A stretch of 64,000 nt of DNA from Lachnoanaerobaculum gingivalis (GCF_003862475.1 NZ_RRCO01000001.1:186001-250000); one strand, 5' to 3'; positions 26,340 through 35,555 are shown, numbered from the stretch's first letter. The notes: a model not told the origin generated them from the sequence alone. A program made the numbers and translations.

Positions 26340-27361
26340 TCTACCGACTTAAAATTGCTCCTCTCTCTTTCTTTAAATATCCATTTTTCATTTTTATCCT
26401 TATTATTAAATATTTCATCAATCTGTGCTTTTGTAAAGAAACAACCGTTATCAATATAGAAAATATCTTCCGGAAACTTATTTAAATAGTTATGTACTAT
26501 TTCAAGCACCTGCATCTCTTTTCCGATAAGATCTGTAATCCTAAAATACGTTTCAAAGCTCATCTGCATTATTTCATCTGTAGGGATATCTATCATCTGA
26601 GTGTTACAGTATATTTCAATCACCTTGTCATCGTCATAATAAAAATAATCGTCTCTATTAAATTTTGTATATAATATATTATAACTGTCTCTTTTAACGA
26701 TAACTGTATTCCTTCTCATTGTTCCCAATATTTGTGCCATTCTGTAAGGAATACCCTGCTTTGATTGAAGTCTTTTTCCGATTATTCTTCCCTCATATCT
26801 AAGCTCGACACCTTCTGTAATATTTTTAGAGTACAATGTCTTTAGCATACCTTTAGTAAAAGCCCCGATTGTCGTAAGACATATATTTATATAATAATCC
26901 ATACTTCCTATACTGTATGGTGATTTATAAATCCAATTCTTATCAGGCTTTCCGTTATAAATACTGTCTATCATCGCTTTATTATAGTATCTTCCATTGT
27001 CCACATAAAATATATCATTTGGATTCTCCTCTAAATATCTGTGCAACAATTCAAGAATAATCAGTTCTTTCCCATATATATTTGAAAAACGATAATATGT
27101 CTCAAGCCCCAGTTCCTTTGCTCTTTCGGTCGGTATTTCAAGATTCCTTTCATAGCTGTACACCTCTATCATATGCTCCGCATCATTAAAGAACAAAATA
27201 TCATTCTCCTCTTTCATATATGATATACTGTACACATATTTATCAAAGGAAAATTTCATACTGTAGCCCATATCTATAAGAATAATATATACCGTATATG
27301 CTGTCTGTATCTTATTAACACCGACTTTCCCCAGTATTCTACCTTCAAATCTCATAATCAC
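26315..27361 (-). CDS. Unrecognised protein with two tandem repeat domains
   Basis: A 348-residue protein made of two homologous halves. Half 1 starts RFEGRILGK near residue 4 and half 2 RYEGRIIGK near residue 187. Each continues through a Tyr-rich beta region, IPTE or IPTD, LETYYRFSNI or FETYFRITDL, a GKE helix, and NPNDIFYVDNG or FPEDIFYIDNG with a following ID-xI helix. The downstream 160-residue protein carries a third, partial copy. No known domain, signal peptide or catalytic motif was recognised. The two genes overlap and form a two-gene unit. Confidence 0.65.
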   Translation of the reverse strand: MIMRFEGRILGKVGVNKIQTAYTVYIILIDMGYSMKFSFDKYVYSISYMKEENDILFFNDAEHMIEVYSYERNLEIPTERAKELGLETYYRFSNIYGKELIILELLHRYLEENPNDIFYVDNGRYYNKAMIDSIYNGKPDKNWIYKSPYSIGSMDYYINICLTTIGAFTKGMLKTLYSKNITEGVELRYEGRIIGKRLQSKQGIPYRMAQILGTMRRNTVIVKRDSYNILYTKFNRDDYFYYDDDKVIEIYCNTQMIDIPTDEIMQMSFETYFRITDLIGKEMQVLEIVHNYLNKFPEDIFYIDNGCFFTKAQIDEIFNNKDKNEKWIFKERERSNFKSVEWQEMYKF

Positions 27362-27491
27362 CTCTATATCATTGCTCTAGAATCGGTATATCACCTCTTC
27401 TTAAATTATAGGATTTTTATACAATACTCATATTATACTTGTCAATTCAAATTCAATCATTTACTATTTTATTGTTAATATTATTTATACT

Positions 27492-27516
27492 GTATGGCAG
27501 AAACACTCTGCCATAC
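27492..27516 (+). promoter_or_regulatory. Perfect hairpin in the cysteine desulfurase leader
   Basis: Arms GTATGGCAGA and TCTGCCATAC (10 bp, loop of 5) lie 24 bases before the start codon. There is no T-run of terminator quality after it. It may be an operator or an RNA control element. The 178-base gap upstream otherwise shows only AT-rich sequence. Confidence 0.45.
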
Positions 27517-27539
27517 CTTTAATAAAGAACAGGAGTACT

Positions 27540-28673
27540 ATGATATATATGGACAACGCCTCTACCACTGTGGTAGATAAGGAGGCTTTTGATATAGCAA
27601 AAAAATATTTGTTTGAAAACTATGCAAATCCTTCATCAAGCTATTCTATGGCAAATGATGTAAAGGCCGATATGGAAGATGCCAGAGAGATGATAGCAGA
27701 TATCCTCGGTGCAAGATATAATGAGATTTATTTCACCTCAGGCGGCAGTGAATCAAATAACTGGGCAATTCTAAAGTCCTGTGAACTTACGGAAAATAAG
27801 GGAAAGCATATCATCAGTTCAAAGATTGAGCATCACTCTGTACTGCATACGCTCTCTTACCTTGAAAAAAAAGGATATGAAGTCACTTATCTAAGTACTG
27901 ATGAAAAAGGGCTTATTGATATAAATGAGCTTAGGTCAGCTATAAGAGAAGATACAGTCCTTATAAGCATAATGTTTGCAAACAATGAAATAGGCACTAT
28001 AGAGCCTATTAAAGAAATCGGAAAGCTTGCCCATGAGCACAATATCTTATTCCACACCGATGCTGTACAGGCTGTAGGACACCTTCCTATTGATGTAAAT
28101 GAGCTGAATATTGATTTACTCAGTGCAAGCGGACATAAATTCCACTCACCGAAGGGTGTCGGATTCTTATATATACGAAGCGGTATTAAGCTTACATCTT
28201 TAATACATGGCGGCAGTCAGGAAAGAAATCGCAGAGCGGGTACACAAAACACCTTCGGTATAATCGCAATGGCAAATGCTTTGAAAAATTCCTATGAAAC
28301 TTTGGATAAAGACAGTTTATATGTAAAATCTCTAAGAGATAAGTTATTTTCTTTGATACTTGAAAATATAGAAGGCTCTCATATAAATGGGGATATAAAT
28401 AACAGACTTTTTAACAATATAAATATCTACTTTGAAAATATAAGCGGTGAACTGCTCCTGATTTTATTAAATCAAAACGGTGTATGTGCATCTCTTGGCT
28501 CAGCATGTACCACCGGCAGTATAGACCCTTCTCATGTAATTATGGCAATTTCAAATGATAAAAAAAGAGCCTCATCCTCCTTGCGACTTACATTAAGCAA
28601 GTACAATACGGAAGATGAGGTCAATAAAGCCTTTGAAATATTAAAAAAATGTATAGAAAAGCTTAGGATCTAG
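27540..28673 (+). CDS. Cysteine desulfurase (NifS/IscS family)
   Basis: A PLP enzyme that removes sulfur from cysteine for Fe-S clusters, tRNA thiolation or other thio-cofactors. The product is 377 residues. The PLP lysine is Lys200 in SASGHKFHSPKG; substrate-binding IEHHSVLHT and HTDAVQAVGHLP are present. The active-site Cys323 lies in the mobile loop GSACTTGS, which is extended as in group I enzymes. CAGGAG precedes the ATG at 27540. It stands alone on the plus strand, divergent from the repeat-domain genes; which acceptor it serves (MnmA is nearby) is not fixed by the sequence. Confidence 0.93.
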   Translation: MIYMDNASTTVVDKEAFDIAKKYLFENYANPSSSYSMANDVKADMEDAREMIADILGARYNEIYFTSGGSESNNWAILKSCELTENKGKHIISSKIEHHSVLHTLSYLEKKGYEVTYLSTDEKGLIDINELRSAIREDTVLISIMFANNEIGTIEPIKEIGKLAHEHNILFHTDAVQAVGHLPIDVNELNIDLLSASGHKFHSPKGVGFLYIRSGIKLTSLIHGGSQERNRRAGTQNTFGIIAMANALKNSYETLDKDSLYVKSLRDKLFSLILENIEGSHINGDINNRLFNNINIYFENISGELLLILLNQNGVCASLGSACTTGSIDPSHVIMAISNDKKRASSSLRLTLSKYNTEDEVNKAFEILKKCIEKLRI

Positions 28674-28683
28674 ATTTTAAATG

Positions 28684-28721
28684 TATAATCCTGTGATTTG
28701 AACTCAACTCACAGGATTATA
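28684..28721. terminator. Bidirectional terminator
   Basis: Arms TATAATCCTGTGA and TCACAGGATTATA lie between the convergent cysteine desulfurase and methyltransferase/MTHFR genes. Confidence 0.85.
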
Positions 28722-28731
28722 TTATAAAATA

Positions 28732-30504
28732 TTATTTGTTTTCACAAACCTCTTTCACTGTCTTTATAAGTCTTTCCATCAAGTTTACTCTGTTTAAAAC
28801 AGTAATAAGATAGTATCCGTCCACCAGATCATAGATTTCATTTGCTATCTCTTTTGACATTGAAAGTGCGATTTCTTCCGCTTCTTCTCTTTCCTTGCCG
28901 ATATACTTTTCCACTATATCATCGGTAATATATATGCCGTTTACTTCACTTTGCATATATCTCGCATTTCTCTCACTTACTATAGGAATAATTCCGCCCA
29001 TTATCTTAACATCCAGATTTTCTCTGGCCTCTTTTAGATTATCAATGGCTCTCTGTGTCAAAACCGGCTGAGTAAAGAGTACCTTTACACCGTTTTCCTG
29101 TTTTCTTTTAGCTTTTCTAAGTTCCGCACTGAAGTTCTTGGCATTTACATTTAATGCACCGCAGATATTCATAGGACTTTCAAAAACTTCATCATTCAAA
29201 GATTTGATAAAGTTTGCAAACTTCACTGAATTAAACTCAAATACCGATCTTATCTCATCTCTTTGGGCGTTCGGTATCGGATCTCCTGTGATTACAAGTA
29301 CATTGTCAACTCCCATTGCACTTGCACCAAGCAATAGGCCCTTAGCAGCATTTACATTTCTGTCTCTGCAAGTCATATGCGGAAGCACATCAAAGTCAAG
29401 TTCATTTCTTACTTTGCAAGCAAGCAAACAACTGTCCATTCTAGCTCTTGCTATAGGATTATCCGCTATAGTTACTATATCCGCACCTGCCGACTTTAAT
29501 TTTGCTGCATTGTCCATAAACTTGGCAATATTGGTATCTATCGGTGAGTCAAGTTCTACGGCTATAGGCTTTTGTCCGGATATAAGCTTTTGCTCAAATC
29601 TGTTTAACCTTATTTTCTGTGAGATATTCTTTTCTTTCTTTACGGATTTTCTCGGCTTTATAAGCATTCCGCTCATACTCTTTTTTAGAAGCTCTATATG
29701 TTTCGGAGTTGTTCCGCAACATCCTCCAACCACATTTACACCCATATCAAGGATATCTTCTATCTGAGCCGCAAAATAATTTGCCAATGATCCGTAGTAT
29801 ATTTTATTGTCTCTTACTATAGGATATCCGGCATTCGGCATAGCTGCAAGGTATAATCCTTCGGTATCCACATCCTTTAAAAGCTTTGCCATATGATTTG
29901 CGCCTGAAACACAGTTAAGTCCCACTCCGTCAAAGAAACCGGACTCACAGATTTCTTTAAACATTGTTTTATAATAATATCCTTCACTTGAATAACCGTC
30001 AGGCATTACTGCAAATGATGCTGTTATAAAAGCTTCCGGTGATTTTTCCTTAATATACTCACCTATAGCTTTCAAACCGATGGTACTGTTTCTTGTCTCG
30101 AAGTAAAAGTTATTTATCCCTTTTTCAAGGAAAATATCCGCAATGATCTTGTATTCCTCAAATGCCGCACTGTTACTGTCGGCATTTATTGACGCCATAT
30201 CCGCAAATACATATGCTCTGGATTTTGCAACCTCAAGCGCTATGTCTATACCTGCAACTATTACCTTTTTTTGCAGCTCTCTGTCACCTGAGAATGCATC
30301 TATACCTGTGGAAAAGGTATTTGTGAGTATCGCCTTTGCTCCCGCTTCGATATATTCATTATGAATACCCTTTATAAGCTCAGGATTTTTTATATTTGCA
30401 AGTTCGCATCCTATACCGTCATCTGTAAGTTCATCATAGTATGTTCCCATTGCTCCGTCAAAGAGCAATACATTGTTCTTTAAATAATCTCTAATATTTT
30501 CCAT
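28732..30504 (-). CDS. Bifunctional homocysteine S-methyltransferase / methylenetetrahydrofolate reductase
   Basis: A 590-residue fusion of the YitJ type. The N-terminal half is a homocysteine S-methyltransferase barrel (LLFDGAMGTYY, VGLNCVSGANH, and the zinc pair in VGGCCGTTP). The C-terminal half, from about residue 300, is a MetF-like reductase (AVELDSPIDTN, TCRDRNVNAAKGLLLGA, VLVITGDP, TQPVL) that makes 5-methyl-THF. It follows metH by 6 nt on the same strand, so methyl-folate production and its use are made together. No SAM riboswitch was seen in front of the operon. Confidence 0.93.
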   Translation of the reverse strand: MENIRDYLKNNVLLFDGAMGTYYDELTDDGIGCELANIKNPELIKGIHNEYIEAGAKAILTNTFSTGIDAFSGDRELQKKVIVAGIDIALEVAKSRAYVFADMASINADSNSAAFEEYKIIADIFLEKGINNFYFETRNSTIGLKAIGEYIKEKSPEAFITASFAVMPDGYSSEGYYYKTMFKEICESGFFDGVGLNCVSGANHMAKLLKDVDTEGLYLAAMPNAGYPIVRDNKIYYGSLANYFAAQIEDILDMGVNVVGGCCGTTPKHIELLKKSMSGMLIKPRKSVKKEKNISQKIRLNRFEQKLISGQKPIAVELDSPIDTNIAKFMDNAAKLKSAGADIVTIADNPIARARMDSCLLACKVRNELDFDVLPHMTCRDRNVNAAKGLLLGASAMGVDNVLVITGDPIPNAQRDEIRSVFEFNSVKFANFIKSLNDEVFESPMNICGALNVNAKNFSAELRKAKRKQENGVKVLFTQPVLTQRAIDNLKEARENLDVKIMGGIIPIVSERNARYMQSEVNGIYITDDIVEKYIGKEREEAEEIALSMSKEIANEIYDLVDGYYLITVLNRVNLMERLIKTVKEVCENK

Positions 30505-30510
30505 AATTTA

Positions 30511-32877
30511 TCATCCTAAAACTGTCTTTGCAATGTCAACCGAACTTCTGGCATCAGGTGCATAGAAATCCGCCCCCATCTCGTCGGCATACTCCTTTGT
30601 AAGTACGGCACCGCCTACCCATACTTTACAATCATTTGATACTTTTCTAATCTCTTCAATAGTCTTTTTCATTGCAGGTAATGTGGTGGTCATAAGTGCC
30701 GAAAGTCCTACAAGCTTTACATCCTCTCTTATAACCGTATCCACAACCCTTTGAATATCCACATCTCTTCCAAGGTCTATCATTCTATAACCGTAGTTTT
30801 CAAGTATTACCTTGACTATATTTTTCCCGATATCATGTATATCGCCCTTTACGGTACATACAACTATCTTACCCTTGCTGACATTGTGCTCACCCTTGTT
30901 TGCTATCCTTTCTTTGATAAGCTCAAAGGCGGAGCTTGCGGCATTGGCGGCATTTATAAGCTGTGGAAGGAATATTACCTGCTTTTCATATAAATCTCCC
31001 ACCGTATCAAGTGCCGGTATAAGGTATTCATTTATTATTTCAAGCTCTCCTTTTGTCTCCAAAAGCTTCTTTGCATTATTGTAGGTCTCTTCCTTAAGTC
31101 CTTTTAATATTGCATCCTGCACAACTTCTTTTGTAACTTCTCCATTGTCCGATACCGTTACCACCTTGGTTTCAGCCTTTACAGTCGCAAATCTCTCAAT
31201 ATATTTTACGGAGTCCTTGTCCTCGCCTGAAAGCACCTTGAATGAATATATTGCATTCATAATGCCTTCAATATTCGGATTTACTATGGGCAAATCAAGA
31301 CCTGCATACATTGCCTGTATAAGGAAGTTCTCCGTAATATGGCTTCTTGCAGGAAGTCCGAAAGAAATATTGCTGACACCGAGGGTTGTGTGAAGTCCAA
31401 GCTCCTTTGTTACCCTTCTTACAGCCTCAAGAGTTTCTTTTGCCTGATCCTGCTGTGCGGAAACAGTTAGTGTAAGACAGTCAATTATAACATCTTCTTT
31501 CTTTAAGCCGTACTCAAGTGCCTTATCCAGTATATGTTTTGCATTGTCAAATCTTTCCTGTGCTGTTGTAGGTATACCGTTCTCATTTAGAGCCAGTCCT
31601 ATAACTGCCGCACCGTATTTTTTAACAATAGGAAGTATAAGATCAAGTCTTTCATCCTCGGCATTTACGGAGTTTACTATCGCTCTACCGTTGTATACAC
31701 GAAGTCCGGCTTCTATTGCCTCAGGGTTTGATGAATCTATCTGTAACGGAATATTAACTACCGACTGTACCGCCTTTACTGCCTCTATCATAAGTGCAAC
31801 TTCATCACCGCCCGGAACACCTACATTTATATCAAGTATATCCGCACCTGATTCCTCTTCCTCTATTGCAACCTTACATATATACTCCATCTCATGGTTT
31901 AAGAGTGCTTCCTGGAACCTTTTCTTTCCGGTAGGATTTAATCTCTCACCTACAACTCTTACGCCGTTTAGCTCCACCATCTCATTTCCGGAGCATATAC
32001 CTGTCTTTGCCTTTGCGGACTTTATCTCGGAAAACTCTCTTTTTTCAAACTCCGCTTTTAACTCACTGATGAATTCCGGTGATGTACCGCAGCATCCTCC
32101 TGCGTACTCTATTCCTATTTCTCCAAATTCCGCCATCAGCTTTGCAAAATCTGTTGCAAGCAGATCGTATTCACCTGTTGAAGGATTTGGAAGCCCTGCA
32201 TTAGGCTTTATTATAATAGGCAGATTAGTCCATTCTTTAAGTTTTTTTGCAAGCGGCAGTATTTCTTTCGGTCCAAGTGAACAGTTAAAACCTATCGCAT
32301 CCACTCCAAGTCCCTCAAGTGTTACCGCCATAGATTCTATCTTTGTTCCGGTAAAGGTTCTTCCTGTGGTCTCATATGTCATTGTTACCCATACAGGTAG
32401 CTTTGTATTTTCTTTTGCCGCAAGTACACCCGCTCTTACATCATAAAGATCTGTAAATGTCTCAAATATGATAGCATCGGCCCCATATTTTTCACCTGCA
32501 ACTACCATTTCTTTATAAATTTCGTAGGCGTCCTCAAATCTCAGTACGCCAAGCGGCTCCAAAAGCTCTCCTATAGGTCCGATATCAAGAGCTATCTTTA
32601 CATCTTTTTTACTCTCCGCTATTGCTTCCTTTGCGGACTGAATTGCAGTCTTTACGGCCGTATCCACATCTATCTTGCAACCTTCAAGCTTATGCGCATT
32701 TGCCCCGAATGTATTTGTATATATTACATTACTTCCTGATTCTATATATTTTAAATGTATATTTTTAACTATATCAGGATTGTCAAATCCGAAAACCTCA
32801 GGATGTTCTCCGGCCTTCATACCGGCAGCCTGAAGCATTGTTCCCATTGCACCGTCAAGTATCAATAATTTATGCAT
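30511..32877 (-). CDS. metH: Cobalamin-dependent methionine synthase, lacking the activation domain
   Basis: A 788-residue protein that transfers a methyl group from 5-methyl-THF via cobalamin to homocysteine. Domains: Hcy-binding barrel (residues 1 to about 290; LILDGAMGTMLQ, GFNCSLGP, zinc pair AGGCCGTSP), pterin-binding barrel (about 300-570; VGERLNPTGKKRF, DINVGVPG), B12-binding cap and Rossmann domain (KGDIHDIGKNIVKVILENYGY, the DxHxxG lower-ligand His). The SAM-binding reactivation domain of full-length MetH is absent; the upstream gene supplies it in trans. Start ATG 32877 overlaps the stop of that gene. Confidence 0.96.
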   Translation of the reverse strand: MHKLLILDGAMGTMLQAAGMKAGEHPEVFGFDNPDIVKNIHLKYIESGSNVIYTNTFGANAHKLEGCKIDVDTAVKTAIQSAKEAIAESKKDVKIALDIGPIGELLEPLGVLRFEDAYEIYKEMVVAGEKYGADAIIFETFTDLYDVRAGVLAAKENTKLPVWVTMTYETTGRTFTGTKIESMAVTLEGLGVDAIGFNCSLGPKEILPLAKKLKEWTNLPIIIKPNAGLPNPSTGEYDLLATDFAKLMAEFGEIGIEYAGGCCGTSPEFISELKAEFEKREFSEIKSAKAKTGICSGNEMVELNGVRVVGERLNPTGKKRFQEALLNHEMEYICKVAIEEEESGADILDINVGVPGGDEVALMIEAVKAVQSVVNIPLQIDSSNPEAIEAGLRVYNGRAIVNSVNAEDERLDLILPIVKKYGAAVIGLALNENGIPTTAQERFDNAKHILDKALEYGLKKEDVIIDCLTLTVSAQQDQAKETLEAVRRVTKELGLHTTLGVSNISFGLPARSHITENFLIQAMYAGLDLPIVNPNIEGIMNAIYSFKVLSGEDKDSVKYIERFATVKAETKVVTVSDNGEVTKEVVQDAILKGLKEETYNNAKKLLETKGELEIINEYLIPALDTVGDLYEKQVIFLPQLINAANAASSAFELIKERIANKGEHNVSKGKIVVCTVKGDIHDIGKNIVKVILENYGYRMIDLGRDVDIQRVVDTVIREDVKLVGLSALMTTTLPAMKKTIEEIRKVSNDCKVWVGGAVLTKEYADEMGADFYAPDARSSVDIAKTVLG

Positions 32878-33553
32878 AACATCTGACTCCTATCTTTCTA
32901 TATCTGCAGGATTTTAAAAGATTACATCCTGCGCAGGTCTTTTTTAGTGTCTCCAATTTTTGATCGCTGACTCCTATTATGGCGGTTACCGACTTTCTCG
33001 GTAACATTATTCCGCTGTCACTGACATTTACTCCTATTCTTCTTGTCGCATTGACCAAATTTACAAACTGTCTCTGTATGGTTATAGGCAGATCACCGTA
33101 ACCCGGTGAAAATCTGAATGTCAGATAATTGTTTTCCTTTAAATACTGCTCTCTAAAGCCTGCTTCTATGCTGTCACAAACAGCTTCTATAAGTGTCGAA
33201 CCGCATGAGTCCATAATAAGTGCATTTGCTACATTCTTAAGTTCTTCTTTTCTTATAGCATTGTCAACTCCGACTCCTATTGTTGCCGCCATTAAAATAA
33301 GCTTATGGCAATCTTTTATATGCTTTTTTATACTGTTTCCCACAAAAAAGTCAAGCTCTGCCGGAAATTCTCCCTTGTTTTCAAGATCCCACTCTCTGAA
33401 AACAAAGTTCGGCTTTGCAACGGCATTTATTTTATCCATGCATTCAAGCACCTGTGCATGCAGGTTTTCATCTATTTCTTTACCATTGTGTTGAAGATAC
33501 CTAAGTACCTCCGACTCATCTTCCGGTGTAAGTTTTACATCTATATTAAACAT
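32870..33553 (-). CDS. Methionine synthase activation-domain protein
   Basis: A 227-residue stand-alone homologue of the MetH activation domain, thought to bind SAM and help reductively methylate inactive cob(II)alamin. Visible features: SCGSTLIEAVCDSIE, FRFSPGYGDLPITIQRQF, SDSGIMLPRKSVTAIIG (the R-x-x-x-GYG region) and a terminal Cys cluster C-x2-C-x5-C. The start ATG 33553 was chosen for GGAAGAAGAG just upstream; an in-frame extension of 33 residues upstream has no Shine-Dalgarno. It is the first gene of the metH operon and overlaps metH. Confidence 0.88.
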   Translation of the reverse strand: MFNIDVKLTPEDESEVLRYLQHNGKEIDENLHAQVLECMDKINAVAKPNFVFREWDLENKGEFPAELDFFVGNSIKKHIKDCHKLILMAATIGVGVDNAIRKEELKNVANALIMDSCGSTLIEAVCDSIEAGFREQYLKENNYLTFRFSPGYGDLPITIQRQFVNLVNATRRIGVNVSDSGIMLPRKSVTAIIGVSDQKLETLKKTCAGCNLLKSCRYRKIGVRCYA

Positions 33554-33776
33554 TTCTCTTCTTCCTAACATATATATTAAAAGTCTGTCGACTTGTTTCG
33601 TTTTACTATAGTAAGATAATTTATAAAAAAAGTAAAGTTTTACATTATACATATAGCTTATAACTGGTTATGCCTGATACATGTTATATACTCTCTTATG
33701 TAAGAAAATTTTAAGTGGCATTTTTATTTATATATGTTAGAATATCATATGTAAATTCTGTATTTACTTATGATTT

Positions 33777-34111
33777 GGGGATGTACCGGTTTCGACAGGG
33801 AACATGCAGCTGGTGAAGCTATTCGTATGCAATGCGTTAAATGGCAAAATTAAATATAAACGCTGAAGAAAATTTAGCATACGCTGCCTAAGGCAGTTGC
33901 AGACCTATAAGCACTCACACTTATAGAATCTGTATCGACTTATGTGAGAAACCTTATATACAAAGCTTTGAGTATATAGATGTATCATGAAGCTACTCTC
34001 TACTATAGTTTGTTGTTTGACTATCTTAGAGGGGAATTTTGACAAGCAACTATAATAGTAGAAGAACAGGGAATTGTTTTTTGGACACGGGTTCAACTCC
34101 CGTCATCTCCA
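33777..34111 (+). ncRNA. ssrA: Transfer-messenger RNA (tmRNA)
   Basis: tmRNA rescues stalled ribosomes and tags the nascent peptide. The 5' end GGGGATGTACCGGTTTCGAC and the 3' tRNA-like end GGTTCAACTCCCGTCATCTCC pair as an acceptor stem, with discriminator A at 34111; CCA is not encoded. The tag frame after the resume codon reads AKLNINAEENLAYAA then TAA, ending in the AA recognised by ClpXP-type proteases. Confidence 0.97.
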
Positions 34112-34115
34112 TCTT

Positions 34116-34144
34116 AAAAGTCTTGATTTTCAAGGCTTTTTTTA
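34116..34144 (+). terminator. tmRNA terminator
   Basis: Arms AAAAGTCTTGA and TCAAGGCTTTT with a 3-base loop are followed by further T residues, directly after ssrA. Confidence 0.88.
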
Positions 34145-34162
34145 TTTCACTATATTTGTAAT

Positions 34163-34199
34163 CGAACTTTTGTTTGCATTTTAATCGAACATATGTTAG
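34163..34199 (+). promoter_or_regulatory. Two LexA (SOS) boxes upstream of lexA
   Basis: CGAACTTTTGTTTG at 34163-34176 and CGAACATATGTTAG at 34186-34199 each differ by one base from the Gram-positive SOS consensus CGAAC-N4-GTTCG. They are 23 bp apart and lie 40-77 bases before the lexA ATG, which fits autorepression. Confidence 0.88.
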
Positions 34200-34239
34200 G
34201 ATAGTAGTAGAATTATATCTAAAATACAAAGGAGATTCG

Positions 34240-34848
34240 ATGGATACATTAACACAAAAACAGGAAGAAATATATAATGTTATCAAGGATTCTATCTTAA
34301 GTAAGGGATATCCGCCATCTGTTCGTGAAATCGGAGAGCTTGTGGGACTGAAGTCTACATCTTCGGTGCATGCCCATTTAAATACTCTTGAGAAGAAGGG
34401 CTTTATAAGAAAGGACCCTACTAAGCCGAGAACCATAGAAATTACAGATGATACTTTCAATCTGACACGTAGAGAAGTGGTCAATGTACCTATGGTAGGC
34501 ACTGTTGCCGCAGGTATGCCTATACTGGCGACAGAAAATATTACGGACTATTTCCCGATTCCAAGCGAATTTCTGCCAAATACGGATATATTTATGCTAA
34601 GAGTCAAGGGGGAATCGATGATTAATGTCGGTATACATGATGGCGATCAGATTATTGTGTCCAAGCAAAATATGGCAAAAAATGGCGATATTATTGTAGC
34701 ATTGGTCGAAGATTCAGCTACAGTAAAGACATTCTATAAAGAGAAAAATTTCTATCGTCTCCAGCCTGAGAACGATTCCATGGAGCCCATTTTGGTAAAA
34801 GAGGTCACCATTCTCGGAAAGGTTATCGGATTGTTTAGATTTATGTAA
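34240..34848 (+). CDS. lexA: SOS repressor LexA
   Basis: LexA represses DNA-damage genes until RecA filaments stimulate its self-cleavage. The product is 202 residues. The N-terminal winged helix covers about residues 1-70 (YPPSVREIGELVGLKSTSSVHAHL is the recognition region). The cleavage site is Ala91-Gly92 in VAAGMP, the nucleophile is Ser126 in GESM and the general base Lys163 in TVKTF. ATG 34240 has AAAGGAG 7 nt upstream; the open frame extends 22 codons further upstream through the SOS boxes, so that start is rejected. Confidence 0.96.
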   Translation: MDTLTQKQEEIYNVIKDSILSKGYPPSVREIGELVGLKSTSSVHAHLNTLEKKGFIRKDPTKPRTIEITDDTFNLTRREVVNVPMVGTVAAGMPILATENITDYFPIPSEFLPNTDIFMLRVKGESMINVGIHDGDQIIVSKQNMAKNGDIIVALVEDSATVKTFYKEKNFYRLQPENDSMEPILVKEVTILGKVIGLFRFM

Positions 34849-34852
34849 AAAA

Positions 34853-34875
34853 GGGTTGCTACATTGTAGCAACCC
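34853..34875. terminator. Bidirectional terminator of lexA and rplS
   Basis: Perfect 10-base arms GGGTTGCTAC and GTAGCAACCC with loop ATT sit between the convergent genes, with A and T runs outside. Confidence 0.93.
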
Positions 34876-34894
34876 TAAAAATATTAAGTTCAGA

Positions 34895-35245
34895 TTATCT
34901 TGCGCCTGCTTCTTTAACCTTAGCAGCCTTACCGACTCTGTCACGAAGATAATATAATTTAGCTCTTCTAACTTTACCTTTTCTTACAACTTCTACTCTG
35001 TCAACAGATGGAGAGTGTAATGGCCATGTCTTCTCAACACCGATACCGTTTGAGTTCTTTCTAACTGTGAAAGTCTCTCTTGCACCACCGTTTTGTCTCT
35101 TGAGAACTGTACCCTCAAAAATCTGGATTCTCTCTCTGTTACCCTCACGGATCTTGTTGTGTACTCTTACTGTATCACCTACAGCAAAATCATCAACACT
35201 TGCCTTAAGCTGCTCTGCCTCAATACTTCTTATTAAATCGTTCAT
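34895..35245 (-). CDS. rplS: 50S ribosomal protein L19
   Basis: L19 (bL19) sits at the 30S-50S interface. The product is 116 residues, the normal length, with [24 protein letters not shown], the signature [29 protein letters not shown] and the basic [29 protein letters not shown] precedes the ATG at 35245. It is monocistronic here, with its own promoter and a shared terminator; trmD and rimM, frequent neighbours, are not adjacent. Confidence 0.97.
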   Translation of the reverse strand: MNDLIRSIEAEQLKASVDDFAVGDTVRVHNKIREGNRERIQIFEGTVLKRQNGGARETFTVRKNSNGIGVEKTWPLHSPSVDRVEVVRKGKVRRAKLYYLRDRVGKAAKVKEAGAR

Positions 35246-35317
35246 GTGAAACCTCCTATTATTTTGATGTTCTTAAAATTTCTTCCAGAGGACCATCGCC
35301 TTATTCACAACTACAGT

Positions 35318-35346
35318 ATTGTATCATATGTTCTCTTGCAAAGCAA
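35318..35346 (-). promoter_or_regulatory. rplS promoter and short leader
   Basis: On minus, TTGCTT (35341-35346), a 17-base spacer and TACAAT (35318-35323, with extended TGA) precede a leader of about 65 bases that contains GCGATGGTCCTCTGG. An L19 leader RNA could be here, but I cannot fold it convincingly. The remaining bases of the 310-base gap to the next gene are AT-rich and hold the hairpin listed separately. Confidence 0.6.
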
Positions 35347-35481
35347 TAGGTATTCTCTCTCAAATGTTTTTAAATAATCATCGGTTTCCGTTATTACATT
35401 ATTCTTTATAAAACTTTACAATTATATTTATAGTATTTACTATATCATAATTTTTTGTTAGAATCTTCTCGAATTTAACAA

Positions 35482-35535
35482 AATGGTACATGTATGTTTG
35501 ATTTCTCTAACAAACTTACATGTAAAAATACCATT
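35482..35535 (+). repeat. Imperfect inverted repeat upstream of the DUF4234 gene
   Basis: AATGGTA, CATGTA and GTTTG on the left pair with CAAAC, TACATG and TACCATT on the right, with one asymmetric bulge. It ends 20 bases before the start codon, just ahead of the Shine-Dalgarno GAAAGGAG, so it is probably a 5'-UTR hairpin. Confidence 0.5.
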
Positions 35536-35555
35536 ATCTTGAAAGGAGTATTTTT

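Noticed and set aside
33554-33776. SAM riboswitch in front of the metH operon
   Set aside because: No S-box core sequence or terminator switch is visible on the minus strand; only a possible promoter.
34050-34502. 150-codon minus-strand frame over tmRNA and lexA
   Set aside because: Lies opposite two certain genes and translates the tRNA-like end; a shadow frame.
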